Shown here: positions 50,600 through 60,807 of the stretch, piece after piece
How positions within the stretch are numbered: position 1 is the stretch's first letter
How the letters are laid out: each line of letters starts with the position of its first letter
Assembly: GCA_947493695.1 (NCBI GenBank)
Contig: CANLSF010000006.1
Location: 186,001 to 250,000, forward strand
DNA from: an uncultured Kiloniellaceae bacterium
GTDB taxonomy: Bacteria; Pseudomonadota; Alphaproteobacteria; Kiloniellales; Kiloniellaceae
Reading direction: 5' to 3'
DNA: 64,000 nucleotides
Made by a program: the position numbers and the translations under genes
Notes under the pieces: generated by a model
What the model was told of the DNA's origin: nothing
The model's database searches: none
What the model saw: only the letters and a program-made list of their open reading frames with translations

Positions 50600-51142
50600 T
50601 TAGCGGTTCTCGCGGTTGTACTGCAGTTCATCCGGCGTCAGCTGAAGCCCGATATAGACCAGATAATCGTCTCCGTCGCGGCCGGGTCGCAGAGGAATAT
50701 TCGGGAAAATCTCTTCCAGTGCCACGACTCGTGTGCGATTTCCTTCGAAGGGAATCGTTAAATCAAACTCTTCGCGCGCCAGGATCTCGCGTTCAGGCGT
50801 CCCGATTGCCACGAAGTAGCTGAAAGACGCTGCGCGGTCACGATCTGCCGGGCCGCGCGCGGCGATAAAGCGAATCCCCAGCGCACTCTCGATCACATCA
50901 TCATCGTATTCGCAAACCAACCGTACTTCGTTGATATCAAGTTCAAAGAGTACGTCGGTCAAATCACGGCCGGGGCCCTCGAACTTGACCAATCGCTCCG
51001 CGTCCTTGATCAATATTGCCTCAGGGCACACGGGGGGCGCTTCATCCTGTGACGCACAGGCCACGAGAAAAAGCGGTGCCAGCGTCAAAAGTGAAAGTCG
51101 AAGAAAACCCGCACTGCGTACGGCCGCTACTAATGAATGCAT
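50600..51142 (-). CDS. Predicted lipoprotein of unknown function (ORF opens at 51295; MHSLVAAVRSAG at 51142 preferred)
   Basis: Signal LSLLTLAPLFLVACAS lipobox; remainder without a recognised motif. Confidence 0.75.
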   Translation of the reverse strand: MHSLVAAVRSAGFLRLSLLTLAPLFLVACASQDEAPPVCPEAILIKDAERLVKFEGPGRDLTDVLFELDINEVRLVCEYDDDVIESALGIRFIAARGPADRDRAASFSYFVAIGTPEREILAREEFDLTIPFEGNRTRVVALEEIFPNIPLRPGRDGDDYLVYIGLQLTPDELQYNRENR

Positions 51143-51164
51143 AAAGTCAATCAGACCAAGTGGA

Positions 51165-51404
51165 TCAAAGATCGTTGTGAGAGCCGTCGCAGAGCGGCTG
51201 GCCTTCTGTCGCTTTGCAGCCACAGAAGAAGACGTTGTCCGCCTTTTCGGCCTTGAATTTAACCGGCGTAATATCGGTGCCTGAGTGCGAACCATCGCAG
51301 AAAGGCTGTTTCTTACTCAACCCGCATGCACACCAAAAATAGGTGCGTCCAGCCTCAACGGTAACTTCGTAGGGCGATTTTTGGGCGGGAACGGGATCGG
51401 TCAT
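51165..51404 (-). CDS. Tandem CDGSH iron-sulfur domain protein
   Basis: FWCACGLSKKQPFCDGSHSGT and FFCGCKATEGQPLCDGSHNDL. Confidence 0.95.
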   Translation of the reverse strand: MTDPVPAQKSPYEVTVEAGRTYFWCACGLSKKQPFCDGSHSGTDITPVKFKAEKADNVFFCGCKATEGQPLCDGSHNDL

Positions 51405-51635
51405 AAAACTTCCTCTCGGCCTGTCGCATAGGGGCAGTCATTCACAAGTAGCCAGCCATCAAACACATTTATCAGCATTTGCGCGGTTTTCAGGGCGACT
51501 CTTCCAAAACTTGCTGGACTTTAGGGAACCGCTGGGACAAGTACAAGGGTGTGGACAGTGTTCAAAGTAAGCTCCCAAGCTTGCGCGCACACCACAGTGT
51601 AAAACGGCCTTAATCAGCTATTGTGTAGATCGAAA

Positions 51636-52598
51636 ATGACCAAGCGTGCACAACTCGACATACTTTTGGCTAACCCCCGTGGTTTTTGCGCCGGTGTCGA
51701 TCGGGCAATCGATATCGTCGAACGCGCCATCGAAAAGTACGGTGCCCCGGTCTATGTGCGTCACGAGATCGTTCATAACCGCTATGTCGTTGAAACACTT
51801 GAGTCTCAGGGTGCCGTTTTCGTTGAAGAACTTGACGAGGTACCAGAGAACGTTCCGGTTATTTTCTCGGCACACGGTGTCCCCAAGGAGGTTCCGGCGG
51901 AGGCCCAGCGGCGGGAGATGATTTACGTTGATGCGACCTGCCCACTGGTCAGCAAGGTTCACCGTGAGGCAGAAACCCACGAACGCGCGGGCCGGCAGAT
52001 TATCCTGATCGGGCATGAGGGACATCCCGAAGTCATCGGCACGATGGGACAGCTACCCGAGGGTTCGATGCTGCTGGTTGAAAAGCTGGAGGACGTGGCG
52101 AAGATCGAGGTGCGCGATCCGGAGAACCTCGCCTACATCACGCAAACCACCCTGTCCGTAGACGATACAGCGGAGATCGTGGCTGCGCTCAGAGAGCGGT
52201 TTGTCAATATTGAAGGGCCACGCAAAGAAGACATTTGCTACGCCACCACCAACCGCCAACTTGCCGTCAAGGCCATAGCGAAATCCTGCGACGCCCTGCT
52301 GGTGGTCGGCGCGCCGAACTCCTCGAATTCACGCCGCTTGGTCGAAGTCGCGTTCAATCACGGCTGCGAGCGGGCTGCGCTGGTTCAACGTGCGGAAGAC
52401 ATCAACTGGGATCAACTCAAAGGTGTCAAGCGCCTGGGCATCACAGCGGGCGCATCCGCACCCGAAATTCTGGTGGACGAAGTTATTCAAGCCATCGAGG
52501 CACGCTTTGAAGTCACCATCGAAGAGGTTTCAGTGACTGAGGAAGACGTGATCTTCCGGGTCCCCAGATCTCTCTTAGATCATAGTGAAACGGCCTAA
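51636..52598 (+). CDS. ispH: 4-hydroxy-3-methylbut-2-enyl diphosphate reductase (ORF opens at 51621)
   Basis: [90 protein letters not shown]. Confidence 0.97.
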   Translation: MTKRAQLDILLANPRGFCAGVDRAIDIVERAIEKYGAPVYVRHEIVHNRYVVETLESQGAVFVEELDEVPENVPVIFSAHGVPKEVPAEAQRREMIYVDATCPLVSKVHREAETHERAGRQIILIGHEGHPEVIGTMGQLPEGSMLLVEKLEDVAKIEVRDPENLAYITQTTLSVDDTAEIVAALRERFVNIEGPRKEDICYATTNRQLAVKAIAKSCDALLVVGAPNSSNSRRLVEVAFNHGCERAALVQRAEDINWDQLKGVKRLGITAGASAPEILVDEVIQAIEARFEVTIEEVSVTEEDVIFRVPRSLLDHSETA

Positions 52599-52610
52599 GC
52601 TGGAACTCTC

Positions 52611-53576
52611 ATGGCCGTTTATACCGAAGTCTCGGACGAACACCTCGAAGCCTTTCTCACCGAGTACGATATAGGCGAAATGCTCTCGCTCAAAGGGATC
52701 GCCGAGGGTGTTGAGAATTCCAACTTCCTGCTTCACACCACGACCGGCAGCTATATCCTGACGCTTTACGAAAAGCGCGTCGATCCCAAGGACCTGCCCT
52801 ACTTCATCGGTCTGATGGAGCATCTCTGCGAACAGGGCGTTGACTGCCCGCTGCCTATTCACGGCAAGGACGGAGAAAGCCTGCGCCGCCTTTGCGGCCG
52901 CCCCGCAGCGATTATCTCTTTCCTGGAAGGCATGTCGCCACGCCGTATCCAGCCCTTTCATTGCCGTGCGCTTGGGGCCGGGCTGGCCCAGATGCATCTG
53001 GCGAGCGGCAATTTCGAGATGTCTCGACCGAATACGCTCTCGATGACGTCCTGGCGCCCATTGTTCGAACTAAGCAAAGACCGCGCTCACGAAGTTCTGC
53101 CGGGCCTTGCAGAAGAGCTTGAGCGCGAACTGACGAGCCTTGAAGAACACTGGCCGGATAACCTGCCATCCGGGATCATCCACGCGGATCTCTTTACTGA
53201 CAATGTGTTCTTTCTCGGACAGGAACTCTCGGGTGTCATCGATTTCTATTTCGCCTGCAACGATGCCTTCGCCTACGATCTGGCGATCTGCCTCAACGCC
53301 TGGTGTTTTGAGCCGGATACCAGCTTCAACATCACCAAAGCACAGATGATGCTGAAGAGTTATCGCGAACTGCGACCCTGTTCGGAAGCCGAGGTCAAGG
53401 CCCTGCCGATCCTGGCTCGCGGCAGCGCGATGCGGTTTCTACTCACCCGCCTTTTCGACTGGCTGAACCATCCCGAAGGGGCTTTCGTGAAACCGAAAGA
53501 CCCGATCGAATACTGGAAAAAACTTCAGTTTCATCAGCGCGTTAATGGCCCCGGCGCCTACGGCATCGATCTATAG
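52611..53576 (+). CDS. thrB: Homoserine kinase (APH-fold type)
   Basis: [101 protein letters not shown]. Confidence 0.95.
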   Translation: MAVYTEVSDEHLEAFLTEYDIGEMLSLKGIAEGVENSNFLLHTTTGSYILTLYEKRVDPKDLPYFIGLMEHLCEQGVDCPLPIHGKDGESLRRLCGRPAAIISFLEGMSPRRIQPFHCRALGAGLAQMHLASGNFEMSRPNTLSMTSWRPLFELSKDRAHEVLPGLAEELERELTSLEEHWPDNLPSGIIHADLFTDNVFFLGQELSGVIDFYFACNDAFAYDLAICLNAWCFEPDTSFNITKAQMMLKSYRELRPCSEAEVKALPILARGSAMRFLLTRLFDWLNHPEGAFVKPKDPIEYWKKLQFHQRVNGPGAYGIDL

Positions 53577-53617
53577 CACCAAGAACCACTGACAACACAA
53601 AAAGGCACATTTGCCCC

Positions 53618-54052
53618 ATGGATAGAGTCGAAATTTTTACCGACGGCGCCTGCTCCGGCAATCCCGGCCCCGGCGGCTGGGGCGCCATCCTGCGCTACAA
53701 GGGCACCGAGAAGGAAATCTTCGGTGGAGAGCCGGAATCGACCAACAACCGCATGGAGATGATGGCGGCGATTTCAGCGCTTGAAGCCCTGACAAGGCCC
53801 TCTAAGGTCGATCTGACCACGGACAGCAGCTACGTCAAAGACGGCATCACCAAGTGGATCCACGGCTGGAAGAAACGCGGCTGGAAGACTGCCGACAAAA
53901 AGCCGGTGAAGAACATGGACCTCTGGCAGCGCCTGGAGAAGGCATTGGAACGTCACGATGTCCAGTGGCACTGGGTCAAAGGCCACGCCGGCCATGCCGA
54001 GAACGAGCGGGCGGACGAACTTGCACGTCAGGGTGTCGAACAAAACCGCTGA
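53618..54052 (+). CDS. rnhA: Ribonuclease HI
   Basis: [99 protein letters not shown]. Confidence 0.97.
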   Translation: MDRVEIFTDGACSGNPGPGGWGAILRYKGTEKEIFGGEPESTNNRMEMMAAISALEALTRPSKVDLTTDSSYVKDGITKWIHGWKKRGWKTADKKPVKNMDLWQRLEKALERHDVQWHWVKGHAGHAENERADELARQGVEQNR

Positions 54053-54093
54053 GTCTTATTCGCTTTGTACCGGATTCAGGTACAACCGCATTC

Positions 54094-54153
54094 ACGCGAC
54101 TCAAACGAAAACGGCGGCTCCGGTCTGGAAGCCGCCGTTTATCTGAGTCGCGT
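54094..54153. terminator. Two-tier hairpin between convergent rnhA and peroxiredoxin genes (probable bidirectional terminator)
   Basis: Outer stem acgcgactca/tgagtcgcgt (10 bp) enclosing inner stem aaacggcggc/gccgccgttt. Confidence 0.7.
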
Positions 54154-54181
54154 CTAGCTAGAACCTGACTTTATCGCCGGC

Positions 54182-54664
54182 CTAGAGAGCGGCCATCACA
54201 GCTTCGGCCGTCGAGACTTCGAACGCGCCGGGCTGCTCGACGTTCAACGTCGTCACCTTGCCGTCTTCGACAATCATGGCGTAGCGCTGGGAGCGCGTGC
54301 CCATCCCAAAGCCACTGGCATCGAAATCCAGGCCAATCGCTTTCGAGAAGTCTGCATTACCGTCGGCAAGCATGAGAACGGAGCCGTCAGCGCCCTGCTC
54401 CTTGCCCCAGGACCCCATGACGAAGGCATCGTTCACGGACAAACAGGCAATGGTGTCGACCCCCTTGGCCTTGATAGCGTCCGCGCTGCTGACAAAGCCT
54501 GGAAGATGTTTCGCCGAACAGGTCGGCGTGTAGGCACCCGGAAGGGCAAAGAGAACGACCTTCTTGCCGCCAAACAATTCTTCGGTCGAGAGGTCGTCGA
54601 GACCGCTTTCCGTCTTAACTTTAAAGGTCGCACTTGGAATGCTGTCGCCCACCTGAATGGCCAT
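54182..54664 (-). CDS. Peroxiredoxin (Prx5-like)
   Basis: LFGGKKVVLFALPGAYTPTCSAKHLPGFV; SVNDAFVMGSWGKEQGADG; GTRSQRYAMIVEDGKV. Confidence 0.94.
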   Translation of the reverse strand: MAIQVGDSIPSATFKVKTESGLDDLSTEELFGGKKVVLFALPGAYTPTCSAKHLPGFVSSADAIKAKGVDTIACLSVNDAFVMGSWGKEQGADGSVLMLADGNADFSKAIGLDFDASGFGMGTRSQRYAMIVEDGKVTTLNVEQPGAFEVSTAEAVMAAL

Positions 54665-54859
54665 GTTGTTCTCCCCTTCTACGGAATTTCACTGATATCT
54701 GCGTGGAGTTTTAAGATCGTACCCGCACGCTCGGATTAGAATCTGATTGTCAAGATAGAGCCGCGGCAACGTATTTCCAAGCGGGCTCTTGGAGAATTCC
54801 ACCATATGGCAAGATCAAGGACCGCTACGATGACAAATCCTGGCCCAACCCTCGCAACG

Positions 54860-55780
54860 TCATACGGACTTGTCCGCTTGATAAAGACGGGCCACCGCAG
54901 AAAAGTCCTCCGCCCCCAATCCCTTCGCCTGACCGTCTTGAAGGCGTGCAACAACCTGGTCCAGAAGCGGCGCGTTCATCCCGACATCCCTGGCCAGGTC
55001 TTGTGCCAGCTTCGAGTCCTTGGCCATCAGGTCCAGCATGAAAAGCGGCGAGAAATCGCCTTCGCGCATGCGCGGCATCCGTTTCTCAAAATATCTCGAA
55101 TAGGCAAAACCACCGCCATTGCAGACGACGTCGTAAAAACAATCGAGGTCCGTATCACTTGCCTCGCAAAGCGACATGGCCTCTGCAACCGCAACTGCGT
55201 TGGCGGCCACGAGAGTCTGATGGATCATCTTGATACGATTGGCTGAACCGGCTGGCCCCGCATGCTTGGTAAAACGGCCAAGAAGGTCAAGAAGAGGTTG
55301 AATTTGTTCAAGCGCGGCAGCATCGCCGCCAACCACAAAACCAATCTCTCCGCTTTCCGCCTGCGGAACCGAACCAAGCATGGAAGCGTCCATGTGATGC
55401 GCACCCTTTTTCAGCGCGACCGCAGCAACAGACTGAGTGACCTTCGAACTGACCGTGGAACAATCAACTGTGACTTTACCCTCCGAGAGCATCTCGACAA
55501 TGCCGCCCGCATTAAGATAGACGCTCTCCACAATCTGATCGTTGGGGAGACAGGTGAAGATCACATCGGTGGTCGCAACAAGCTGTTTGATATTACCCGC
55601 GACGGTCACCCCGGTCAGGATCGCAGCACGCGCGGATTGGCTCGCGTTCGCGTCCCAAACAGTCACGGGCACGCCATTTTTGGCGAGCATCGCGGTCATG
55701 GGAAGCCCCATCGCACCGATACCGATGAAACCTACTGAGATTGACATGAAACGCTCCTCCCCTTTTTGCCCATCAAACAT
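54860..55780 (-). CDS. 3-hydroxyisobutyrate dehydrogenase-family NAD(P)-dependent oxidoreductase
   Basis: ISVGFIGIGAMGLPMTAMLAKNGVPVTVWDANAS; VTVDCSTVSSKVTQSVAAVALKKGAHHMDASMLGSVPQAESGEIGFVVGG. Confidence 0.93.
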   Translation of the reverse strand: MFDGQKGEERFMSISVGFIGIGAMGLPMTAMLAKNGVPVTVWDANASQSARAAILTGVTVAGNIKQLVATTDVIFTCLPNDQIVESVYLNAGGIVEMLSEGKVTVDCSTVSSKVTQSVAAVALKKGAHHMDASMLGSVPQAESGEIGFVVGGDAAALEQIQPLLDLLGRFTKHAGPAGSANRIKMIHQTLVAANAVAVAEAMSLCEASDTDLDCFYDVVCNGGGFAYSRYFEKRMPRMREGDFSPLFMLDLMAKDSKLAQDLARDVGMNAPLLDQVVARLQDGQAKGLGAEDFSAVARLYQADKSV

Positions 55781-55806
55781 GCCAGACCCTGCGGGTCTTA
55801 ATGGGC

Positions 55807-55842
55807 GCCGTTTACGTATCCGCTATTGAATACATAAACGGC
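55807..55842. repeat. Inverted repeat GCCGTTTACGTAT-N10-ATACATAAACGGC upstream of the HIBDH-family gene
   Basis: 12 of 13 bp pair. Confidence 0.75.
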
Positions 55843-55874
55843 TGTAGAGGGTAGAGCCTTTGTGACGTTGATGA

Positions 55875-55890
55875 TTCGCCTATAGGCGAA
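55875..55890. promoter_or_regulatory. Perfect 16-bp palindrome TTCGCCTATAGGCGAA
   Basis: Sequence equals its own reverse complement. Confidence 0.7.
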
Positions 55891-55910
55891 GCTGTTATGT
55901 TCTGCCGGAA

Positions 55911-58088
55911 CTATTTGGCTGTCTCATCGGCGGCAAGCTTCGCACCGTCACCGGAAGCCCGGGCAACGGCATCGCGTACCACATCGAGCGTCAGGAGTTC
56001 CGGAAGCGCAATGCCTTCGGGAGCACCCGGGCCATAAACCGCATTAAACGGGATGCCATAGCGGCCAAAGCTCGCAAGGTATGCAGTGATCGATGCATCC
56101 GGCGAGGTCCAGTCGCCCCGCATGGCAACTGTTGAATCCCTCTCCAGAATTTCCTGAACCTCGCCCGTATCGAGCACGAGTTTCTTGTTCACCTGACAGG
56201 TGATGCACCAGTCCGCGGTCACATCTACGAAGACAAGATGGCCCTGTTCGACCAGTGCCGCGATTGCGGGTTCGTCGAGCGGCGCCCAGCTGTCCTCTGT
56301 TACCTGAACCTTCGGAGCCTCGGCAAAACTGCTCGGCAGGGCAAAAGCGCCAAAGGCGAGCAGGAACGCAATGCCGGTCGCAAGCACCCCTCGTGCCTGC
56401 GCGGGATTGCGCCCAAGCCAGAGAACAAAACCCAGTCCAACCAGCAACGCCGCGGCAACAGCGGTTGCCAGCACGCCGATCTGGCTGGCCAAGACACTCA
56501 GCAGCCAAACAGCCGTTGCGACCAGGGCAAGCCCCAGGATACGCCGCAGTGTCACCATCCAGGCACCGGGCTTCGGCATGCGGGTGGCGAGCCCGGGAAA
56601 GGCCGCGACCAGCAGGAAGGGCGCTGCCAGACCAATTCCCAAAGCAGTGAAGATCAGGAAGATTTCCCCTGCTCCCCGCGCCAAAGCGAAACCAACAGCG
56701 GTTCCAAGAAACGGCGCGGAACAGGGAGTCGCCAGAAGCGTGGCAAAAGCACCGCTGCCGAAGTGCCCAGCAAGCTCTCGAGCCTTCCCTTGCGGCTCGG
56801 CACTCTGCGGCGTCGGACGTCCAAGAATGTTGGCAAGACCGGACGGCAAGCCGATCTCGAAAAAGCCCATCAGATTAAAGGCAAAAAGGGCGACCAAAAG
56901 TGTGATGGCCGTCAAAAACAGCGGTTGCTGGAATTGAATCCCCCAGCCCACCGCCGCCCCGCCCGACTTCAAAGCAACCGCCACTGCCGCCAGCGCCAGG
57001 AAAGAGGCGATAATACCGGCAGACGACGCCAGGAAACCCGCCCTGACATCACCTCGGCTGCGACCACCCTGCTCTACGACGGAAAGCAGCTTGATGGAGA
57101 GGACCGGCAATACGCAGGGCATGAGGTTCAGGATCAAACCGCCAAGCAGCGCCAGGCCCAAAATCGGAAGCAGTGCAATCAGATCAAATTCTGCGGCACC
57201 TCCGGCGCGCATGCTGTCAAAGCGCGCAATGGCGGATTGCTCCATCCCCTGATTGCCATCAGTGACGGTCAGAGTGAGCTGCTTGCCTTCGATTACGCCT
57301 TTCGCCCGTGAAGTTTTACCTATCGCCGCCCGCAAAAGTGCTGTCTTGCCACCATCGCTCAGCTCAACTTCGGGCTTACCGTAGGTGAAGCCCGGCGGGC
57401 CTTCCAACAGGAGGTCAGGCGCTGCAAAAGGTGAACCGGACTTCGCCACCACCTCGATCGACGGTGCCTCCATGTCGCCGACCAAAGCTGCCGAGATCAG
57501 AGACCAGCCTGCGCGCGTGCCATCGTCGGGGACCAAGGCGTTATAACTGTCGATCAGGAAGCCTTCCGGCGCCCGGCTGTCGGGCCCGGCGGAAAGATCG
57601 AGCGAAATTTCCTGATTATGCGGGATACAGATTTCGTCGCAGACCAGATAATTGACCTGTCCGCGCAGGTTCAGGCCATCACCAACACGTTCAGCTTTGG
57701 CGGTGATCGGAAAAACGACCTCATCACCGTAGCCGAAAGTCTCAAGCCCGAAGAGTGAAAAACGGTGAGGCACCGGCCAGGACTGTTTGGCCTCGGCCAG
57801 ATTTGACGACGCGGACCAATCGGTCGTGGGTGGGAAACCCGCATCGCCCGGCGAGCGCCAGTAAATCTTCCAGCCTTTTGCCAGTTTGAAGTGAAGACCA
57901 AGCTGAACCTCGCCGTTTTCGCCTGTCGTCGCACCGGACGCGATCAGCCGCACCGCAGCCTGATCGTTCTCCGCCCAGGGGCCTGCAGCCGCAGAAACCT
58001 CCTGCGACGGACCAGCCGCAAAGGGAATCGCAAGGGCCAGAACGGCGCCCAGTCTGGCGAAACGCCGGTATAATCCTGTTAACGGCAA
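55911..58088 (-). CDS. DsbD/ScsB-like protein-disulfide reductase (periplasmic domain, TM domain, C-terminal thioredoxin-like domain)
   Basis: VCDEICIPHNQEISLDLS; LILNLMPCVLPVLSIKLLSVV; LLATPCSAPFLGTAVGFAL; FVDVTADWCITCQVNKKLVL. Confidence 0.94.
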   Translation of the reverse strand: MPLTGLYRRFARLGAVLALAIPFAAGPSQEVSAAAGPWAENDQAAVRLIASGATTGENGEVQLGLHFKLAKGWKIYWRSPGDAGFPPTTDWSASSNLAEAKQSWPVPHRFSLFGLETFGYGDEVVFPITAKAERVGDGLNLRGQVNYLVCDEICIPHNQEISLDLSAGPDSRAPEGFLIDSYNALVPDDGTRAGWSLISAALVGDMEAPSIEVVAKSGSPFAAPDLLLEGPPGFTYGKPEVELSDGGKTALLRAAIGKTSRAKGVIEGKQLTLTVTDGNQGMEQSAIARFDSMRAGGAAEFDLIALLPILGLALLGGLILNLMPCVLPVLSIKLLSVVEQGGRSRGDVRAGFLASSAGIIASFLALAAVAVALKSGGAAVGWGIQFQQPLFLTAITLLVALFAFNLMGFFEIGLPSGLANILGRPTPQSAEPQGKARELAGHFGSGAFATLLATPCSAPFLGTAVGFALARGAGEIFLIFTALGIGLAAPFLLVAAFPGLATRMPKPGAWMVTLRRILGLALVATAVWLLSVLASQIGVLATAVAAALLVGLGFVLWLGRNPAQARGVLATGIAFLLAFGAFALPSSFAEAPKVQVTEDSWAPLDEPAIAALVEQGHLVFVDVTADWCITCQVNKKLVLDTGEVQEILERDSTVAMRGDWTSPDASITAYLASFGRYGIPFNAVYGPGAPEGIALPELLTLDVVRDAVARASGDGAKLAADETAK

Positions 58089-58329
58089 GGTTCTTTACAT
58101 CCTCATTGAAACCATGTGAGATAATATAGGTGTGGATGGAGCTTGTGCACGCGTAACATTATCGTGTTGTCAACTTGTCGCGGGCAGAGATTCTAGACGC
58201 ACAGAAAGTAAAGTTCGCGTTAACCAATACATGTGTAAGCATCAGTGTTATCGCACGCCAACATTATGAAGAAGAGGCTGACTCACGATTTTCTCTGAAA
58301 CAGCGAAAATCGATCAGACTCGAGGACCA

Positions 58330-58902
58330 ATGAGCGAAGCCAGCGAAGATACCTCTCTAACGGGCCAACTTCTCATCGCGATGCCGCAGATGATGGACCC
58401 TCGTTTTACGCGATCCGTTATATATGTGTGCGCGCACAACGAAAATGGCGCTATGGGTCTGGTGATTAACCGTCTTGTCGGCGCGATAACCTTCCCTGAC
58501 CTCCTGGAACAGCTTGGCGTCGCGCGCGACAACGCATCGGACGAAATCAAGGTCCATTTCGGCGGTCCGGTGGAATCGGCAAGAGGCTTCGTACTCCACT
58601 CCGGAGAATACATTCAGGATTCCAGCCTCCAGGTGGATGGCTCGGTCGCTCTGACCGCAACGATCGATATCCTGCAGGATATGGCGAGCGGGAACGGCCC
58701 ACGCCGCAGTTTGCTTGCCTTGGGCTACGCAGGCTGGGGACCGGGTCAGCTTGATGGAGAGATTCAGGCGAACGGCTGGCTGCACGCCACCGCCGATGAA
58801 GAGTTGATTTTCGACACCAATCTCGACAACAAGTGGGAGCGTGCAATCGGAAAGCTCGGGATCGACATTTCGATGCTCTCAGGCGACGCGGGTCACGCCT
58901 AA
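58330..58902 (+). CDS. YqgE/AlgH family protein
   Basis: LTGQLLIAMPQMMDPRFTRSVIYVCAHNENGAMGLVINRLVG; VHFGGPVESARGFVLHSGEY; ALGYAGWGPGQLDGEIQANGWL. Confidence 0.95.
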   Translation: MSEASEDTSLTGQLLIAMPQMMDPRFTRSVIYVCAHNENGAMGLVINRLVGAITFPDLLEQLGVARDNASDEIKVHFGGPVESARGFVLHSGEYIQDSSLQVDGSVALTATIDILQDMASGNGPRRSLLALGYAGWGPGQLDGEIQANGWLHATADEELIFDTNLDNKWERAIGKLGIDISMLSGDAGHA

Positions 58903-58926
58903 AAGCCATTGCATCAGGAACGCTTG

Positions 58927-59544
58927 CTAGCCGCTCCAACCTTCTGCGGCAGAACTGCGCGGACGCTTGTCATCGCGCAAAACCGCGAACAGGCGATGAT
59001 CCTGCCACTGTGCATTGATCCGCAGGTATTCCCGGGCATATCCCTCTTCAGAGAAGCCGACCTTCTGAAGTAAGCCCTGGCTGGCTTCGTTAGTCGGCAG
59101 GCACGCCGCCTCGATGCGATGGAGGCCCAGGTCGTCAAAGCCATAGTCCAGGACAGCGACCAATGCTTCACTCATGAAGCCCTGCCGGGCGTAACGCCGG
59201 CCAATCCAGTAACCGAGGCTTGCACACTGGGCGACGCCTCGGCGCAGGTTCGAGATTGTGATCCCGCCCATCAGCGCATTGTCCTCGCCGCGAAAGACGA
59301 AAAAGCTGTATCCGACTCCCTGCTTCCACTCGCTGCCGTATTGACGCAGGCGACGCCGGAACGCCCCGCGCGTGAGGGCATCGTACGACCAGGTCGGTTC
59401 CCAGGGCGTCAGAAAGTCACGGCTTTGCGCGCGTACATCGGCCCAGACGCGCCAATCGCCCGATTGCGGGGCACGGAGATAGACCCGTTGATTTATAAGG
59501 CGCAGTGACTTCGCATCCTGGCTACGAAAGTTCGACAACAGCAC
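58927..59544 (-). CDS. GNAT-family N-acetyltransferase (RimJ-like)
   Basis: VYLRAPQSGDWRVWADVRAQSRDFLTPWEPTW; ASLGYWIGRRYARQGFMSEALVAVLDYGFDDLGLHRIEAACLPTNEASQGLLQKVGFSEEGYAREYLRINAQWQDHRLFAVL. Confidence 0.95.
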   Translation of the reverse strand: MLLSNFRSQDAKSLRLINQRVYLRAPQSGDWRVWADVRAQSRDFLTPWEPTWSYDALTRGAFRRRLRQYGSEWKQGVGYSFFVFRGEDNALMGGITISNLRRGVAQCASLGYWIGRRYARQGFMSEALVAVLDYGFDDLGLHRIEAACLPTNEASQGLLQKVGFSEEGYAREYLRINAQWQDHRLFAVLRDDKRPRSSAAEGWSG

Positions 59545-59550
59545 CGCTCG

Positions 59551-60807
59551 TCACCCCAACCGATTTACAATTTCATCCATTGATACCACCGCCCCGATCG
59601 GCCCCATGGTCGCCACTGTCGGCGCGGATGCAATCATCCGACGGGCCAAAGAGACAACCTGCGCCCCGTCAACCGCAGATATCTTTTCAACGACCTCCGC
59701 CGCGTCCACGGGACGCCCGTAGACCAGAAGCTGTTGCGCGAGCTGCTCACAACGCGCCCCGCTGCTTTCCCGGCTCATCAGGATAGAGGCCTTAAGCTGT
59801 GCGGCCGCCCGCGCGACTTCCTGATCGCTCACGCTCTCACAGAGCTTGAGCACCTCGTCGCAAATCACCGGCACCATTTCCGCAGCCTCGTCTTCGCCCG
59901 TACCCGCGTAGATTCCGAAAACGCCATCATCGCTATAGGCCGACGCAAAGGAGTAGATGGAATAAACCAGCCCCCGCTTCTCGCGAATCTCCTGGAACAA
60001 TCGCGAAGACATCCCGCCACCGAAGAGGGTCGACATCAGCAATCCGGCGTAATAATCCGGGTCATGGTAATCGACCGAACGGAATCCCAGGAGGAAGTGA
60101 ACCTGTTCGAGATCACGCTTCTCGCGAAATTCGCCGCCCCGGTAATCGGCTTTTTCCTCTTTCAGCGAAGTTCCCGCAGCCAGTCCACCGAAATGCGATT
60201 CCACCAGGTCGACGAATTGACGGTGGTCCACTTTCCCTGAAGCGGCAACCACCATATTTTCCGCACCATAGTGATCGGACATATAGTTGCGCAGGGTGTC
60301 GCGCTGAAAACTTCCAACGATCTCGCTGGTGCCCAAAACCGGTCGTCCTAAAGCCTGCGACGGATAGGCGGTTTCCTGGAAGTGGTCGAAAATAATGTCG
60401 TCGGGCGTATCCGCGGCCTGTCCGATCTCCTGCAGCACCACGGCACGTTCGCGCTGCAGTTCTTCCTGATCGAAGGTCGAGGACTGCAGGATATCGCCGA
60501 TGATATCGACCGCAAGCGGCACATCTTCGGCGAGAGTGCGCGCGTAGAAAGCCGTGTTTTCGCGGCTCGTATAGGCGTTCAGATGCCCGCCGACCGCCTC
60601 TATTTCCTCGGCAATGGCGTAGGCAGAACGGCGTTTGGTGCCCTTGAACGCCATGTGCTCCAGCATATGCGCAACGCCATTCACCGCAGCCGGTTCGTGA
60701 CGCGTCCCGACGCCGACCCAGGCGCCGAGTGAGGCGGTCTCAACCGTATCGATGCGGTCGGTCGCAACGCGCAGACCATTGGAAAGCGTTGATACCTCTA
60801 CGCTCAT
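59551..60807 (-). CDS. M16-family (insulinase/mitochondrial-processing-peptidase-like) zinc peptidase
   Basis: GVAHMLEHMAFKGTKRRSAYAIAEEIEAVGGHLNAYTSRENTAFYARTL (HxxEH); GGMSSRLFQEIREKRGLVYSIYSF. Confidence 0.96.
   Translation of the reverse strand: MSVEVSTLSNGLRVATDRIDTVETASLGAWVGVGTRHEPAAVNGVAHMLEHMAFKGTKRRSAYAIAEEIEAVGGHLNAYTSRENTAFYARTLAEDVPLAVDIIGDILQSSTFDQEELQRERAVVLQEIGQAADTPDDIIFDHFQETAYPSQALGRPVLGTSEIVGSFQRDTLRNYMSDHYGAENMVVAASGKVDHRQFVDLVESHFGGLAAGTSLKEEKADYRGGEFREKRDLEQVHFLLGFRSVDYHDPDYYAGLLMSTLFGGGMSSRLFQEIREKRGLVYSIYSFASAYSDDGVFGIYAGTGEDEAAEMVPVICDEVLKLCESVSDQEVARAAAQLKASILMSRESSGARCEQLAQQLLVYGRPVDAAEVVEKISAVDGAQVVSLARRMIASAPTVATMGPIGAVVSMDEIVNRLG

Noticed and set aside
56238-57311. 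357-aa plus-strand ORF
   Set aside because: Antisense to the DsbD-like gene; composition (Gln/Arg/Lys-rich) is typical of a shadow ORF.
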